A DNA stretch of 64,000 nucleotides, taken from NCBI GenBank assembly GCA_963676725.1, contig OY781463.1, positions 1,054,001 through 1,118,000 of the forward strand, given 5' to 3'. This document shows positions 7,884-15,544 of the stretch, piece after piece. The notes beneath the pieces were generated by a model. It did no database searches. It saw nothing but the letters and a program-made list of their open reading frames with translations, and was not told where the DNA came from. The position numbers and the translations under genes were made by a program. How positions within the stretch are numbered: position 1 is the stretch's first letter; every line of letters begins with the position of its first letter. This DNA is from G963662905 sp963676725. Its GTDB lineage: Bacteria; Bacteroidota; Bacteroidia; Bacteroidales; WRLA01.

Positions 7884-8869
7884 TCAAGATTAAAACGATA
7901 AAAATAGCTGTTTTTATTTGCCTTCTTTCCTTCGGGAGTATATTTCAGAAGCTACAGGCTCAGGAAGCTTTTGCCTCCCTGGACACGAATCAAATCCTTA
8001 TTGGGGAACAATTGAAGCTCAATGTTCACCTGACGATGCCGGAGGGATTCCTTTTTTCATGGCCACAATGGGGCGATACGCTTACATCAGCTGTTGAAAT
8101 ACTTAAAAAGGGTAAGATTGACAGTGCCTTTGTTGATGGTCAGCTAAAGCTCCATCAGCAATTGCTGCTTACTTCTTTTGATACGGGATATCTTGCTGTT
8201 CCACCCATCAAATTTGCCTATCAAAAAGGTGGGGATACAAGCCTGAGATTCATTAGTACAAATCCTTTGCTTATGGAGGTTCTTACTGTGCAAGTTGATA
8301 CTGCACAGGCAATTAAAGATATTAAATTGCCAATGGGAGTGCCTTATACATTTCGGGAAATTTTGCCTTGGGTGCTTGGTGGCATTGGTATTATAGCCAT
8401 AATTTTTGCTCTTATTTATTATCTGAGAAAGCGAAAAACCGGAAAAGGCCTTTTTGAAGCAGCTCCGAAACCCAAACTGCCTCCGCATATTATTGCATTG
8501 GATGAGTTAGAGCGCTTAAAGCATAAAAAACTCTGGCAGGCCGGACAAACCAAGCCGTATTATACAGAACTCACAGATATTGTAAGAGTCTATATTGAAG
8601 GACGCTACAATGTGGCTGCAATCGAAATGACCTCTGATGAGATTCTGGAAGGAATCAGTAAGTTTGGAATCAATAAAGAGGCCATCACTAAAATTAAAGA
8701 TACTTTGCTCCTTGCCGATTTGGTGAAATTTGCCAAAGCTCAGCCATTGCCTCTCGAAAATGATAGTTGTTTGAATAATTGTGTCGATTTTATTCAGGAA
8801 ACAAAAGCAACCAAAGCGGAAGCAATCCAGGAAAATATGAATAGCGAACCGATACAAAAAATGAATTAA
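7880..8869 (+). CDS. BatD-like membrane protein of the bat operon
   Basis: The 329 aa protein has a signal peptide (cleavage near LQAQEAF), a beta-rich extracytoplasmic domain (about 30-145), one transmembrane helix around 160-182 (WVLGGIGIIAIIFALIYYL), and a basic/helical cytoplasmic tail. This layout resembles the C-terminal part of BatD and the DUF4381-type anchors found between DUF58 and VWA genes. The tail (LDELERLKHKKLW, later YIEGRYN and MTSDEIL) resembles the cytoplasmic tail of the BatD gene at 11813. It overlaps the upstream gene by 4 nt and precedes batA by 2 nt. The precise role is unknown. Confidence 0.75.
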   Translation: MIKIKTIKIAVFICLLSFGSIFQKLQAQEAFASLDTNQILIGEQLKLNVHLTMPEGFLFSWPQWGDTLTSAVEILKKGKIDSAFVDGQLKLHQQLLLTSFDTGYLAVPPIKFAYQKGGDTSLRFISTNPLLMEVLTVQVDTAQAIKDIKLPMGVPYTFREILPWVLGGIGIIAIIFALIYYLRKRKTGKGLFEAAPKPKLPPHIIALDELERLKHKKLWQAGQTKPYYTELTDIVRVYIEGRYNVAAIEMTSDEILEGISKFGINKEAITKIKDTLLLADLVKFAKAQPLPLENDSCLNNCVDFIQETKATKAEAIQENMNSEPIQKMN

Positions 8870-8871
8870 TT

Positions 8872-9867
8872 ATGTACGAAAATATTGAGTTTGCGCATCC
8901 TTTTTATTTTTATGCATTGATTCTGATACCATTACTCGGTATATGGTACTACTTCAGGTATAAAAAGCTTCATGCAAATATTCAGGTTTCTTCGCTTTCA
9001 CTGTTTCAACTCCAAAAAGCCGGATGGAAAGTTTATGCGCGACATTTGCCTTTTGTTCTGCGCATGCTGGCACTTAGCGCTCTTATTATTGCTTTAGCTA
9101 GGCCACAATCGAGTACAAGCCGGCAGGATGTTTCCGTAGAAGGAATCGATATTGTTACTGCCCTTGATATTTCGAGTAGTATGCTGGCCGAAGATTTTAA
9201 GCCCAACCGCCTTGAAGCTGCGAAAAATGTTGTTGTGGATTTTATAAAAGGTCGTCCAAACGATCGGGTTGGCCTGGTGGTTTTTAGTGGTGAGACCTTT
9301 ACCCAATGTCCTTTAACAACCGATCATACTGTAGTGCGGAATATGTTTCGTGATATTAAAAGTGGTATGATTGAAGATGGTACTGCTATTGGCGATGGGC
9401 TTGCAACAGCAATTAATCGTTTAAAAAACAGTGCTGCAATTAGTAAAGTTGTGATATTGCTTACCGATGGAGAAAATAATGCAGGAGCTATTGATCCGGT
9501 TTCCGCGGCAGAAATCGCTAAAAAATTCGGGATCCGTGTGTATACCATTGGCGTTGGACGCGAAGGAACTGCTCCCTATCCTTTTGATACGCATTTTGGG
9601 AAACAATATCAGAATGTGGAGGTGAAAATAGATGAAGAATTACTCACGGAAGTAGCAAACATTACTGATGGTAAGTACTTCAGGGCTACCGATAATAGAA
9701 AATTAGAGGATATCTATCAGGAAATTGATAAGCTGGAGAAATCCAAAATTGATGTAACAGAATTTCAGAAAAAGACTGAGGAATACCTTCCTTTGGTTCT
9801 TTTGGCCCTCGGCTTCATATTACTGGAATTTTTATTAAAAAATACTGTTTTAAGAACTTTGCCATAA
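8872..9867 (+). CDS. batA: BatA: membrane VWA-domain protein
   Basis: The 331 aa protein has two N-terminal membrane helices (about 10-28 and 58-77), a VWA domain from about 93 with an intact MIDAS motif DISSS (D99) and later the conserved TDGENN, and a C-terminal membrane helix (about 306-324). BatA and BatB were named in Bacteroides fragilis as part of an operon for oxygen tolerance; they are thought to form a membrane complex with BatC-E under MoxR control. The close paralogue batB follows after 10 nt. Confidence 0.93.
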   Translation: MYENIEFAHPFYFYALILIPLLGIWYYFRYKKLHANIQVSSLSLFQLQKAGWKVYARHLPFVLRMLALSALIIALARPQSSTSRQDVSVEGIDIVTALDISSSMLAEDFKPNRLEAAKNVVVDFIKGRPNDRVGLVVFSGETFTQCPLTTDHTVVRNMFRDIKSGMIEDGTAIGDGLATAINRLKNSAAISKVVILLTDGENNAGAIDPVSAAEIAKKFGIRVYTIGVGREGTAPYPFDTHFGKQYQNVEVKIDEELLTEVANITDGKYFRATDNRKLEDIYQEIDKLEKSKIDVTEFQKKTEEYLPLVLLALGFILLEFLLKNTVLRTLP

Positions 9868-9877
9868 TTGATGATCT

Positions 9878-10924
9878 ATGCAAACGATGATTCGATTTGA
9901 AAACCCTGCTTTTTTTTATGCACTGATACTGATTCCTGTGATGATCATTCTTTTTTGGATGATGATGCACTGGAGAAAAAAAGCATTGCATTCTTTTGGC
10001 GATTGGAATGTGATCGGAAAGTTAATGCCCGATAAGACCAATGGCCGTTTTGTCCTGAAATTTATATTGATTGCTTTGGCATATACATTTGCCGTGCTGG
10101 CTGCAGTGAATCCTCAAATTGGTTCAAAAATCGAGAAAGTGCAGCGCAAAGGGATTGATGTCGTTGTTGCACTTGATGTGTCCAATAGTATGCTTGCCGA
10201 AGATATTAAGCCAAGCAGGCTTGAGGCGTCAAAACTTGCGATTTCGAGATTGATAGAGCGTTTGCAAGGCGATCGCATCGGGATTATCGTTTTTGCAGGA
10301 AAAGCCTATACTCAATTGCCAATAACTACCGATTATTCGGCTGCACGGATGTTTCTATCAACCATCAATACCGATATTGTGCCAACTCAGGGCACTGCAA
10401 TTGGTGAAGCAATTAGCATGGCCGAAACTGCGTTTAAAACGGATGATGATCATAATAAAGCCATTATTGTTATCACTGATGGGGAAAACCATGAAGATGA
10501 TGCAGTAAATGTTGCCAAAGCGGCTGCTGAGAAAGGAATCCATATTTATACGATTGGTATGGGGTTGGCCGATGGTGGTCCAATACCGGTTTATAACAGT
10601 CAGGGAAAACAAAGTGGTTTTAAAAAAGACCGACAGGGAAATACGGTCATCACACGCTTGAATGAAAAGATGTTGGCGGATATTGCCGAGGCCGGAAACG
10701 GTGTATATGTGCGTGCAAATAATACACGTGCCGGGGTAAATATGATTTTTGATGAAATTAATAAATTGGAAAAATCTGAAATTGAAGCACGTATGTTTTC
10801 TGATTATGAAGACCGATTTCAGATCTTCCTCGTGATTGCCCTTGTTCTTTTGGTTTTTGAAGTCCTGATCCTCGAAAGAAAAACAGGATTGCAAAAAAAG
10901 TTTAAATTGTTTGAAACACATTAA
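9878..10924 (+). CDS. batB: BatB: membrane VWA-domain protein
   Basis: A paralogue of the preceding gene with the same layout: N-terminal helices (about 12-30 and 58-78), a VWA domain with MIDAS DVSNS (D100), TDGENHED near residue 196, and a C-terminal helix near 318-335. It is slightly longer than BatA (348 aa) because of an insertion after IPVYNSQGK. The start could also be the ATG at 9887, which gives MIRFENPAFFY and lines up better with the BatA N-terminus. It is followed directly by batC. Confidence 0.93.
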   Translation: MQTMIRFENPAFFYALILIPVMIILFWMMMHWRKKALHSFGDWNVIGKLMPDKTNGRFVLKFILIALAYTFAVLAAVNPQIGSKIEKVQRKGIDVVVALDVSNSMLAEDIKPSRLEASKLAISRLIERLQGDRIGIIVFAGKAYTQLPITTDYSAARMFLSTINTDIVPTQGTAIGEAISMAETAFKTDDDHNKAIIVITDGENHEDDAVNVAKAAAEKGIHIYTIGMGLADGGPIPVYNSQGKQSGFKKDRQGNTVITRLNEKMLADIAEAGNGVYVRANNTRAGVNMIFDEINKLEKSEIEARMFSDYEDRFQIFLVIALVLLVFEVLILERKTGLQKKFKLFETH

Positions 10925-10935
10925 ATTTGTGGAAA

Positions 10936-11754
10936 ATGAAGTGGATTCGTTATAGTGTTTTTCTTTTTGCATTTTTGCCCCAAATTCTTTGGGCTCAGTC
11001 GGAAAATAGCCTTATCCGCAATGGAAATGATAAATATACTGAAGGTCAGTTTAATGAGGCTGAAATCGATTATCGAAAATCCCTCGAAAAAAATGCAAGT
11101 TCTGTAAAAGGAACCTACAACCTGGCAAATGCTTTGTATAAACAAAAGAATTATGAGGAATCGAATAAATTATATGGCTCGGTAGCACAACAGGATTTAT
11201 CGGACAATCAAAAAGCTGATGCCTTTTATAATTTGGGAAATACTTTTTTGGAGCAAAAGAAGTTTCAGGAAAGTATTGATGCCTATAAAAATGCCCTTAG
11301 ATTAAATCCTGATGATGAAGATTATCGCTATAATCTGGAATATGCACGCCAGATGCTTCAGCAACAACAACAACAGCAACAACAACAGCAACAGGATCAG
11401 AAAGACAATAAAGATCAGGATCAAAAAGATCAGCAAAATCAGGACCAGAAAGATCAACAAAATCAGGATCAGAAGGATCAACAGAAACAGGATCAACAGA
11501 AACAGGATCAACAACAAGATCAACAGAAGGATCAAGAAAAGCAGGATCAGCAACAAAATAAGCAACCACAAGATCAGAAAGATCAACAGCAAAATGCTGA
11601 CCAGCAGAAGCAACAGCAGCAGCCCCGCGAAATATCGAAAGAAGATGCTGAGCGTATGCTCGAAGCGATGAAGAATGATGAGAAAAAAACCATGCAGAAA
11701 GTGAAGATGCAAAAAGTAAAAGCATCACGTGTGAAAATTGAGAAAGATTGGTAA
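10936..11754 (+). CDS. batC: BatC: TPR protein with a Gln/Asp/Lys-rich repeat region
   Basis: The 272 aa protein has a signal peptide (MKWIRYSVF through LWAQ), three TPR-like repeats (about 22-135; for example AFYNLGNTFLEQKKFQES) and a low-complexity tract of Gln with Asp, Lys and Asn (about 140-235). It ends in a conserved-looking tail rich in Met and Lys (ERMLEAMKNDEKK to KIEKDW). It is periplasmic and probably bridges the VWA proteins. The ATG at 10936 is preferred to a TTG at 10927 because it starts the signal peptide. Confidence 0.88.
   Translation: MKWIRYSVFLFAFLPQILWAQSENSLIRNGNDKYTEGQFNEAEIDYRKSLEKNASSVKGTYNLANALYKQKNYEESNKLYGSVAQQDLSDNQKADAFYNLGNTFLEQKKFQESIDAYKNALRLNPDDEDYRYNLEYARQMLQQQQQQQQQQQQDQKDNKDQDQKDQQNQDQKDQQNQDQKDQQKQDQQKQDQQQDQQKDQEKQDQQQNKQPQDQKDQQQNADQQKQQQQPREISKEDAERMLEAMKNDEKKTMQKVKMQKVKASRVKIEKDW
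11359..11630 (+). repeat. Low-complexity CAA/CAG/GAT/AAA tract inside batC
   Basis: About 270 nt of imperfect units coding for QDQKDQQN-like octamers. It begins with a nearly pure CAA/CAG run of about 15 glutamine codons. Unit copies differ mostly by synonymous third-base changes, so the peptide pattern seems to be kept while the DNA has drifted. The tract leaves all frames nearly stop-free and creates long false ORFs on both strands. Confidence 0.85.
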
Positions 11755-11769
11755 TTTTTTTAATTTGCT

Positions 11770-11777
11770 TACTTTTG
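11770..11777 (+). promoter_or_regulatory. Possible internal -7 element (TACTTTTG) before batD
   Basis: An exact TAnnTTTG match in the 58-nt gap between batC and batD, 35 nt upstream of the batD ATG. No -33 TTG at proper spacing is evident. It may allow batD-batE expression apart from the main operon promoter. Confidence 0.35.
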
Positions 11778-11812
11778 AACAAGAATAATTGACCCTAACA
11801 AATGAGCAAAAT

Positions 11813-13669
11813 ATGTTGAAGAAGATTTTAATAATAACAACATTCATATTTGTAGCCATAAGTCTCAGTGCTCAGGTCGCATTTAAAGCTGCGGCACCTG
11901 CACGAGTAGCTGTCGGGCAAAGTTTTAGAATGGTCTATAGTATTAATGCCGATGCCAGAAGTTTTCGCGGGCCTGCCTTTAATGGTTTTTCAGTGCTTTC
12001 GGGTCCAAATCAATCGACAAACTCAAGCATTCAGATCATTAATGGGAAAGTATCCAAAAATCTGGAGCTTTCTTATACCTATATTCTACAGGCCAATCAG
12101 GAGGGTTCTTTTACCCTGCCGTCTGCAAAAGCTATTGTGGATGGGGAAGAAATAAGCTCTAATACCACAAAAATTACTGTTGTTAAAGGCAATAATCAAA
12201 ATGCTGCGGGCAATAATAGCCAAAGTAGAAATAATTCTGGTGGCAATACCACCCAAAGTGGTGTGAGCAATGACGATGTTTTTATAAAGGCTTCCATCAG
12301 TAATTCCAGGCCAATGCAGGGCGCACAGATTATTGTTACCTACAAAATTTATACTCGTGTGGCTTTGGCTAATTTTAAAGTAAATAATGCTTCTACTTTC
12401 CAGGGGTTTTGGTCGCAAAATCTTTTGGATGAAAATCAGCGACTTCAACAGACCCGAGAGTACATCAATGGAGAAGAATATATTTCTGCCATCATTAAAA
12501 AAGTAGCCCTATTTCCCATGAAAAGCGGGAAAATAGAAATTGAACCTATGGATGTGGATGTCGTGGCTCAAATCCGTTCACAAACAAAAAGACGGTCTTC
12601 CGGTGATCCGTTTTTCGATTCCTTTTTCAATGATTCATTCTTTAATTCATCCTATAATAATGTCGAGAAGAACCTGAAATCTAGGCCATTAATAGTTGAT
12701 GTCCAACCATTTCCTACTATGAACAAGCCTGCAGGTTTTGAAGGTGCTGTTGGCTCTTTCCGCCTAAATGCCAGCATCGATAAAAGTGCCCTGAAAACAA
12801 ATGAAGCCCTTACTCTGAAATATACAATTTCAGGTCGAGGCAATATTCAATTGGTTGAATTGCCGGAAATTAATTTTCCTCCCGATTTTGAAGTCTATGA
12901 TCCGAAAGTCAATAATAGAATAAGCACCAACGATGATGGGGTTAGCGGAACGAAAACCTTTGAATACCTCATTATTCCGCGTAGTGCTGGAAGCTTTGAG
13001 ATTCCCTCTGTATCTTTTTCTTTTTATGATGTCGATAAAAAAAATTATGTCAGCCTCAAATCACCTGAGTACACAATTGAAGTAGAAAAGGGCAATGATA
13101 ATGGCGGTGATGTTGCCTTTAAAGCAGGAAATCAGGAAGACATAAAATATATTGGCAGCGATATCAGGCATCTGAAATTGCCTCCTTTGGAATTGGTTCA
13201 AAAAGGTCAGTTTTTCTATGGCACAAGATTATTTTGGCTCTTTCTGTTTGCTCCGCCAATCATTCTTCTGATCAGTATTGTGTTGATTCGCAGCCTTCGT
13301 AAAAAGAAGGGCGATGAAGCTTTGATGAAGAATAGAAAGGCAAATAAAATGGCACGCCAGCGTTTGAAGAAGGCGACAGCTGCGCTTAAAAACAGGCAGG
13401 AGAGTGTTTTTTATGAAGAAATCTCACAGGCTTTATGGGGTTATATAGGCGATAAGTTTAATACTCCTCTGTCGGAATTGAGCGAAGAAAGCATTGGAAG
13501 TATTCTGAGCCAGTATAATGTGCCTCCAGAAGCAGTAGAAAAATTCCGTAAAACGCTGATTGATTGTGATTTTGCGCGCTTTGCCCCGGGAGATAAAGCC
13601 CAAATGATGGATAATATCCACAAAAGTGCTATTTCTTCCATTACCGAAATTGAGAAAAATATACGTTAA
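11813..13669 (+). CDS. batD: BatD: oxygen-tolerance family membrane protein
   Basis: The 618 aa protein has a signal peptide (MLKKILIITTFIFVAISLSAQ), a long beta-rich extracytoplasmic part with repeated Ig-like/BatD segments (for example YTYILQANQEGSFTLPSA and a second copy near YLIIPRSAGSFEIPSVSF), one membrane helix at about 475-495 (LFWLFLFAPPIILLISIVLI), and a basic helical cytoplasmic tail. The ATG at 11813 replaces an upstream TTG at 11789 because it begins the signal peptide. An Asn/Ser/Gly-rich linker lies around residues 127-155. Confidence 0.92.
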   Translation: MLKKILIITTFIFVAISLSAQVAFKAAAPARVAVGQSFRMVYSINADARSFRGPAFNGFSVLSGPNQSTNSSIQIINGKVSKNLELSYTYILQANQEGSFTLPSAKAIVDGEEISSNTTKITVVKGNNQNAAGNNSQSRNNSGGNTTQSGVSNDDVFIKASISNSRPMQGAQIIVTYKIYTRVALANFKVNNASTFQGFWSQNLLDENQRLQQTREYINGEEYISAIIKKVALFPMKSGKIEIEPMDVDVVAQIRSQTKRRSSGDPFFDSFFNDSFFNSSYNNVEKNLKSRPLIVDVQPFPTMNKPAGFEGAVGSFRLNASIDKSALKTNEALTLKYTISGRGNIQLVELPEINFPPDFEVYDPKVNNRISTNDDGVSGTKTFEYLIIPRSAGSFEIPSVSFSFYDVDKKNYVSLKSPEYTIEVEKGNDNGGDVAFKAGNQEDIKYIGSDIRHLKLPPLELVQKGQFFYGTRLFWLFLFAPPIILLISIVLIRSLRKKKGDEALMKNRKANKMARQRLKKATAALKNRQESVFYEEISQALWGYIGDKFNTPLSELSEESIGSILSQYNVPPEAVEKFRKTLIDCDFARFAPGDKAQMMDNIHKSAISSITEIEKNIR

Positions 13670-13688
13670 TCGCCAATTAAGAAAAGTC

Positions 13689-14441
13689 ATGAGAAAGTCG
13701 ATCATCATATTTTTATTCTTTCTGTCAGCAGTGCTTTCTGCACAGGACTATACTGCCCTAATTGATTCTGCTGAAGCGCATTACAATAGTAAACTTTATA
13801 ATAATGCCATCGCAGATTATCAAAAGGTGTTGGATGCTGGTTATGAATCCCCGGCATTATATTTTAATGTGGCCAATGCTTACTATAAAGCAGGAGACCT
13901 GCCTTCAGCGATTCTGTTCTACGAAAAAGCCTTAAAACTTGCACCTGCGGATGAAGATATTTTATACAATCTGGAGGTTGCCCGCAATCAAACTATTGAT
14001 AAAATTGAACAGGTTCCGGAATTGTTTCATGAACGTTGGATGAAAAATGTTCATAATTGGCTTAATGCGGATGCATGGGCAGTAAGCTCCTTAGTAATTC
14101 TGCTTTTCTTATGCTTGTTTATTGGCCTATATTTTCTTTCGCGACGAATTGGCATCAGGAAATTAGGATTTTGGGGCGCTTTGATTGCCTTACTCCTCTT
14201 TGTGGTTTCATTTAGTATTGCGCAAAGAAAATTTCAACGTCTTTCTTCTGAAAATACAGCAATTATATTTTCACCTTCCGTAACCATCAAAAGTAGTCCC
14301 GATAAAGGAAGCGTCGATCTTTTTGTGCTGCATGAAGGTGCAAAAGTTGATCTGGTTGATGAAGTGGGTCAATGGTATAAAATCCGTATTGCCAATGGGA
14401 GTGTTGGTTGGGTTGAAGTTGGTTCATTAAAGAAGATATAA
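13689..14441 (+). CDS. batE: BatE: TPR and SH3-domain protein
   Basis: The 250 aa protein has a signal peptide (MRKSIIIFLFFLSAVLSAQ), TPR repeats (about 22-100, for example ALYFNVANAYYKAGDL and LAPADEDILYNLEVAR), two membrane helices (about 136-155 and 160-178) and a C-terminal bacterial SH3-like domain (about 190-250) ending in WYKIRIANGSVGWVEVGSL. This is the usual BatE layout and closes the operon. The first ATG at 13626 lies inside batD in another frame; the ATG at 13689 begins the signal peptide. It converges on the Nudix regulator. Confidence 0.92.
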   Translation: MRKSIIIFLFFLSAVLSAQDYTALIDSAEAHYNSKLYNNAIADYQKVLDAGYESPALYFNVANAYYKAGDLPSAILFYEKALKLAPADEDILYNLEVARNQTIDKIEQVPELFHERWMKNVHNWLNADAWAVSSLVILLFLCLFIGLYFLSRRIGIRKLGFWGALIALLLFVVSFSIAQRKFQRLSSENTAIIFSPSVTIKSSPDKGSVDLFVLHEGAKVDLVDEVGQWYKIRIANGSVGWVEVGSLKKI

Positions 14442-14477
14442 TAGCCCTTGATCGAATAGGCCAAAGGGTATTTCGCA

Positions 14478-15161
14478 CTAAAACTCAAAGTTAAACCCTT
14501 TTTTCTTCATTTCATTATATTTTTTTTTATTGAACTGGAATAGCTTAGGGGCTCTATGTGCAACACCTGTTTGCTTTTCATTTAGCTGTGTAAGAATATC
14601 CATTTTTATAATTTTTCGTCTGAAGTTTGGTTTGTCAAATTCTATATTAAGAATTGATTCATATAGCTTTTGTAGTGAAAGTAATGGGAACTTATTTGGC
14701 AAAAGATTAAAACCTATTGGTTCATAACGAACTTTCGCTTTTAATTGTGCCTGTGCACTTTCAATAATTTCTTTATGATCAAAAGGTAATTTAGGTAAAT
14801 CGTATACGTTTACCCATTCCACATCACTAGCATCATGACCTATTGATATTGTGTAGTCACCAGGCTTCACTAAGGCATAATATGCAACAGTGATAACCCT
14901 TCTATTCGGGAATCTATTGACCTCACTAAAAGCCCCAAATTGCTCCATAAATGGCAGGCTTACACCTGTTTTTTCTTTCAGTACTCTTTGGGCTGCAGTT
15001 TCAATATTCTCTGTATACTTAATAAATCCTCCCGGTAAAGCCCATGAACCATATTCAGGATCAATAGCTCTTTTTATTAAAAGCACCTTTAATTTTTCTT
15101 CTTCAAACCCAAAAATCACACAATCTACAGAAAGAGGTTCAATTATTTTACCAGTATTCAT
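14478..15161 (-). CDS. NrtR-type Nudix transcription regulator, probable pentose/xylose regulator
   Basis: The 227 aa protein joins an N-terminal Nudix domain (about 5-145) to a C-terminal winged-helix region (about 150-225, with KPNFRRKIIKMDIL and a C-terminal KLFQFNKKKY). The Nudix box is degenerate: GGFIKY then E, but AAQRVLKEKTG in place of the catalytic REUxEExGU pattern, so hydrolase activity is unlikely. Such proteins (the NrtR family, including Bacteroides AraR) bind sugars or sugar phosphates and repress sugar operons. Its divergent position next to the xylose genes makes a xylose-responsive repressor the best inference. Confidence 0.85.
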   Translation of the reverse strand: MNTGKIIEPLSVDCVIFGFEEEKLKVLLIKRAIDPEYGSWALPGGFIKYTENIETAAQRVLKEKTGVSLPFMEQFGAFSEVNRFPNRRVITVAYYALVKPGDYTISIGHDASDVEWVNVYDLPKLPFDHKEIIESAQAQLKAKVRYEPIGFNLLPNKFPLLSLQKLYESILNIEFDKPNFRRKIIKMDILTQLNEKQTGVAHRAPKLFQFNKKKYNEMKKKGFNFEF

Positions 15162-15204
15162 ATTGTCAGTATTACTATATTCTGAAAAAGAGTGAAAAAG
15201 TAAT

Positions 15205-15229
15205 TGATTTTATAATATACAGTAAATCA
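15205..15229. promoter_or_regulatory. Candidate operator: inverted repeat TGATTT-N13-AAATCA
   Basis: TGATTT (15205-15210) and AAATCA (15224-15229) form a symmetrical site. It lies between the start codon of the Nudix regulator and its -7 box at 15241-15248, where a repressor could control its own gene and perhaps the divergent xylose operon. Weak on its own in A+T-rich DNA. Confidence 0.25.
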
Positions 15230-15240
15230 GAATATTAAGG

Positions 15241-15248
15241 CAAAGATA
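15241..15248 (-). promoter_or_regulatory. -7 promoter element (TATCTTTG) for the Nudix regulator
   Basis: An exact TAnnTTTG on the minus strand about 80 nt upstream of the regulator ATG. No good -33 TTG is visible. For the opposite xylose operon the best match is the one-mismatch TATCCTTG at about 15293-15300, too weak to annotate separately. Confidence 0.45.
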
Positions 15249-15331
15249 ATAAAAATTTTTCTAATTTCTCTTGCATTGACCAAATTTTGTTTGTATCCTT
15301 GTTGTCAATATGACTATAACGCTTTTTTATT

Positions 15332-15508
15332 ATGACATATTTATCTCTCTACTTCTTACTTATATTAAGTGAGAGAGCATTTGCTCAAGTAAACTTAGTA
15401 GAAAATGGCTCATTTAAAAATGTAGCAACTGCCTCCAGGGCAGAAAAAATATTGCGTTTAAACTTAGGCCAGAAAAGCAAGTGGTCTTTTTACTATAGAT
15501 TCAATTAG
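15332..15508 (+). pseudogene. Remnant of a secreted protein gene (58 codons)
   Basis: The frame starts at ATG 15332 and ends at TAG 15506-15508. It encodes a signal-peptide-like start (MTYLSLYFLLILSERAFAQ) followed by VNLVENGSFKN, the kind of sequence that follows the signal peptide of many large Bacteroidota secreted or OmpA-like proteins. It then runs into 28 residues of no recognisable kind and stops 37 nt before the first GH3 gene. This looks like the leftover 5' end of a larger gene after an internal deletion. A genuine short secreted peptide is possible but less likely. Confidence 0.5.
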
Positions 15509-15544
15509 TATTGATGATACAATTCTTTTAAGACTTAATATAAT

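Noticed and set aside
11297..11782. Long open frames on the minus strand and in the +2 frame across the batC repeat
   Set aside because: They arise because CAA/CAG/GAT/AAA repeats contain no stops in any frame; the peptides are pure Leu/Ile or Asp/Val low complexity without any start signal.
14442..14480. Hairpin CCCTTG/CAAAGGG between batE and the Nudix gene as a terminator
   Set aside because: The stem is short and imperfect and lacks a T-tract on the plus strand.
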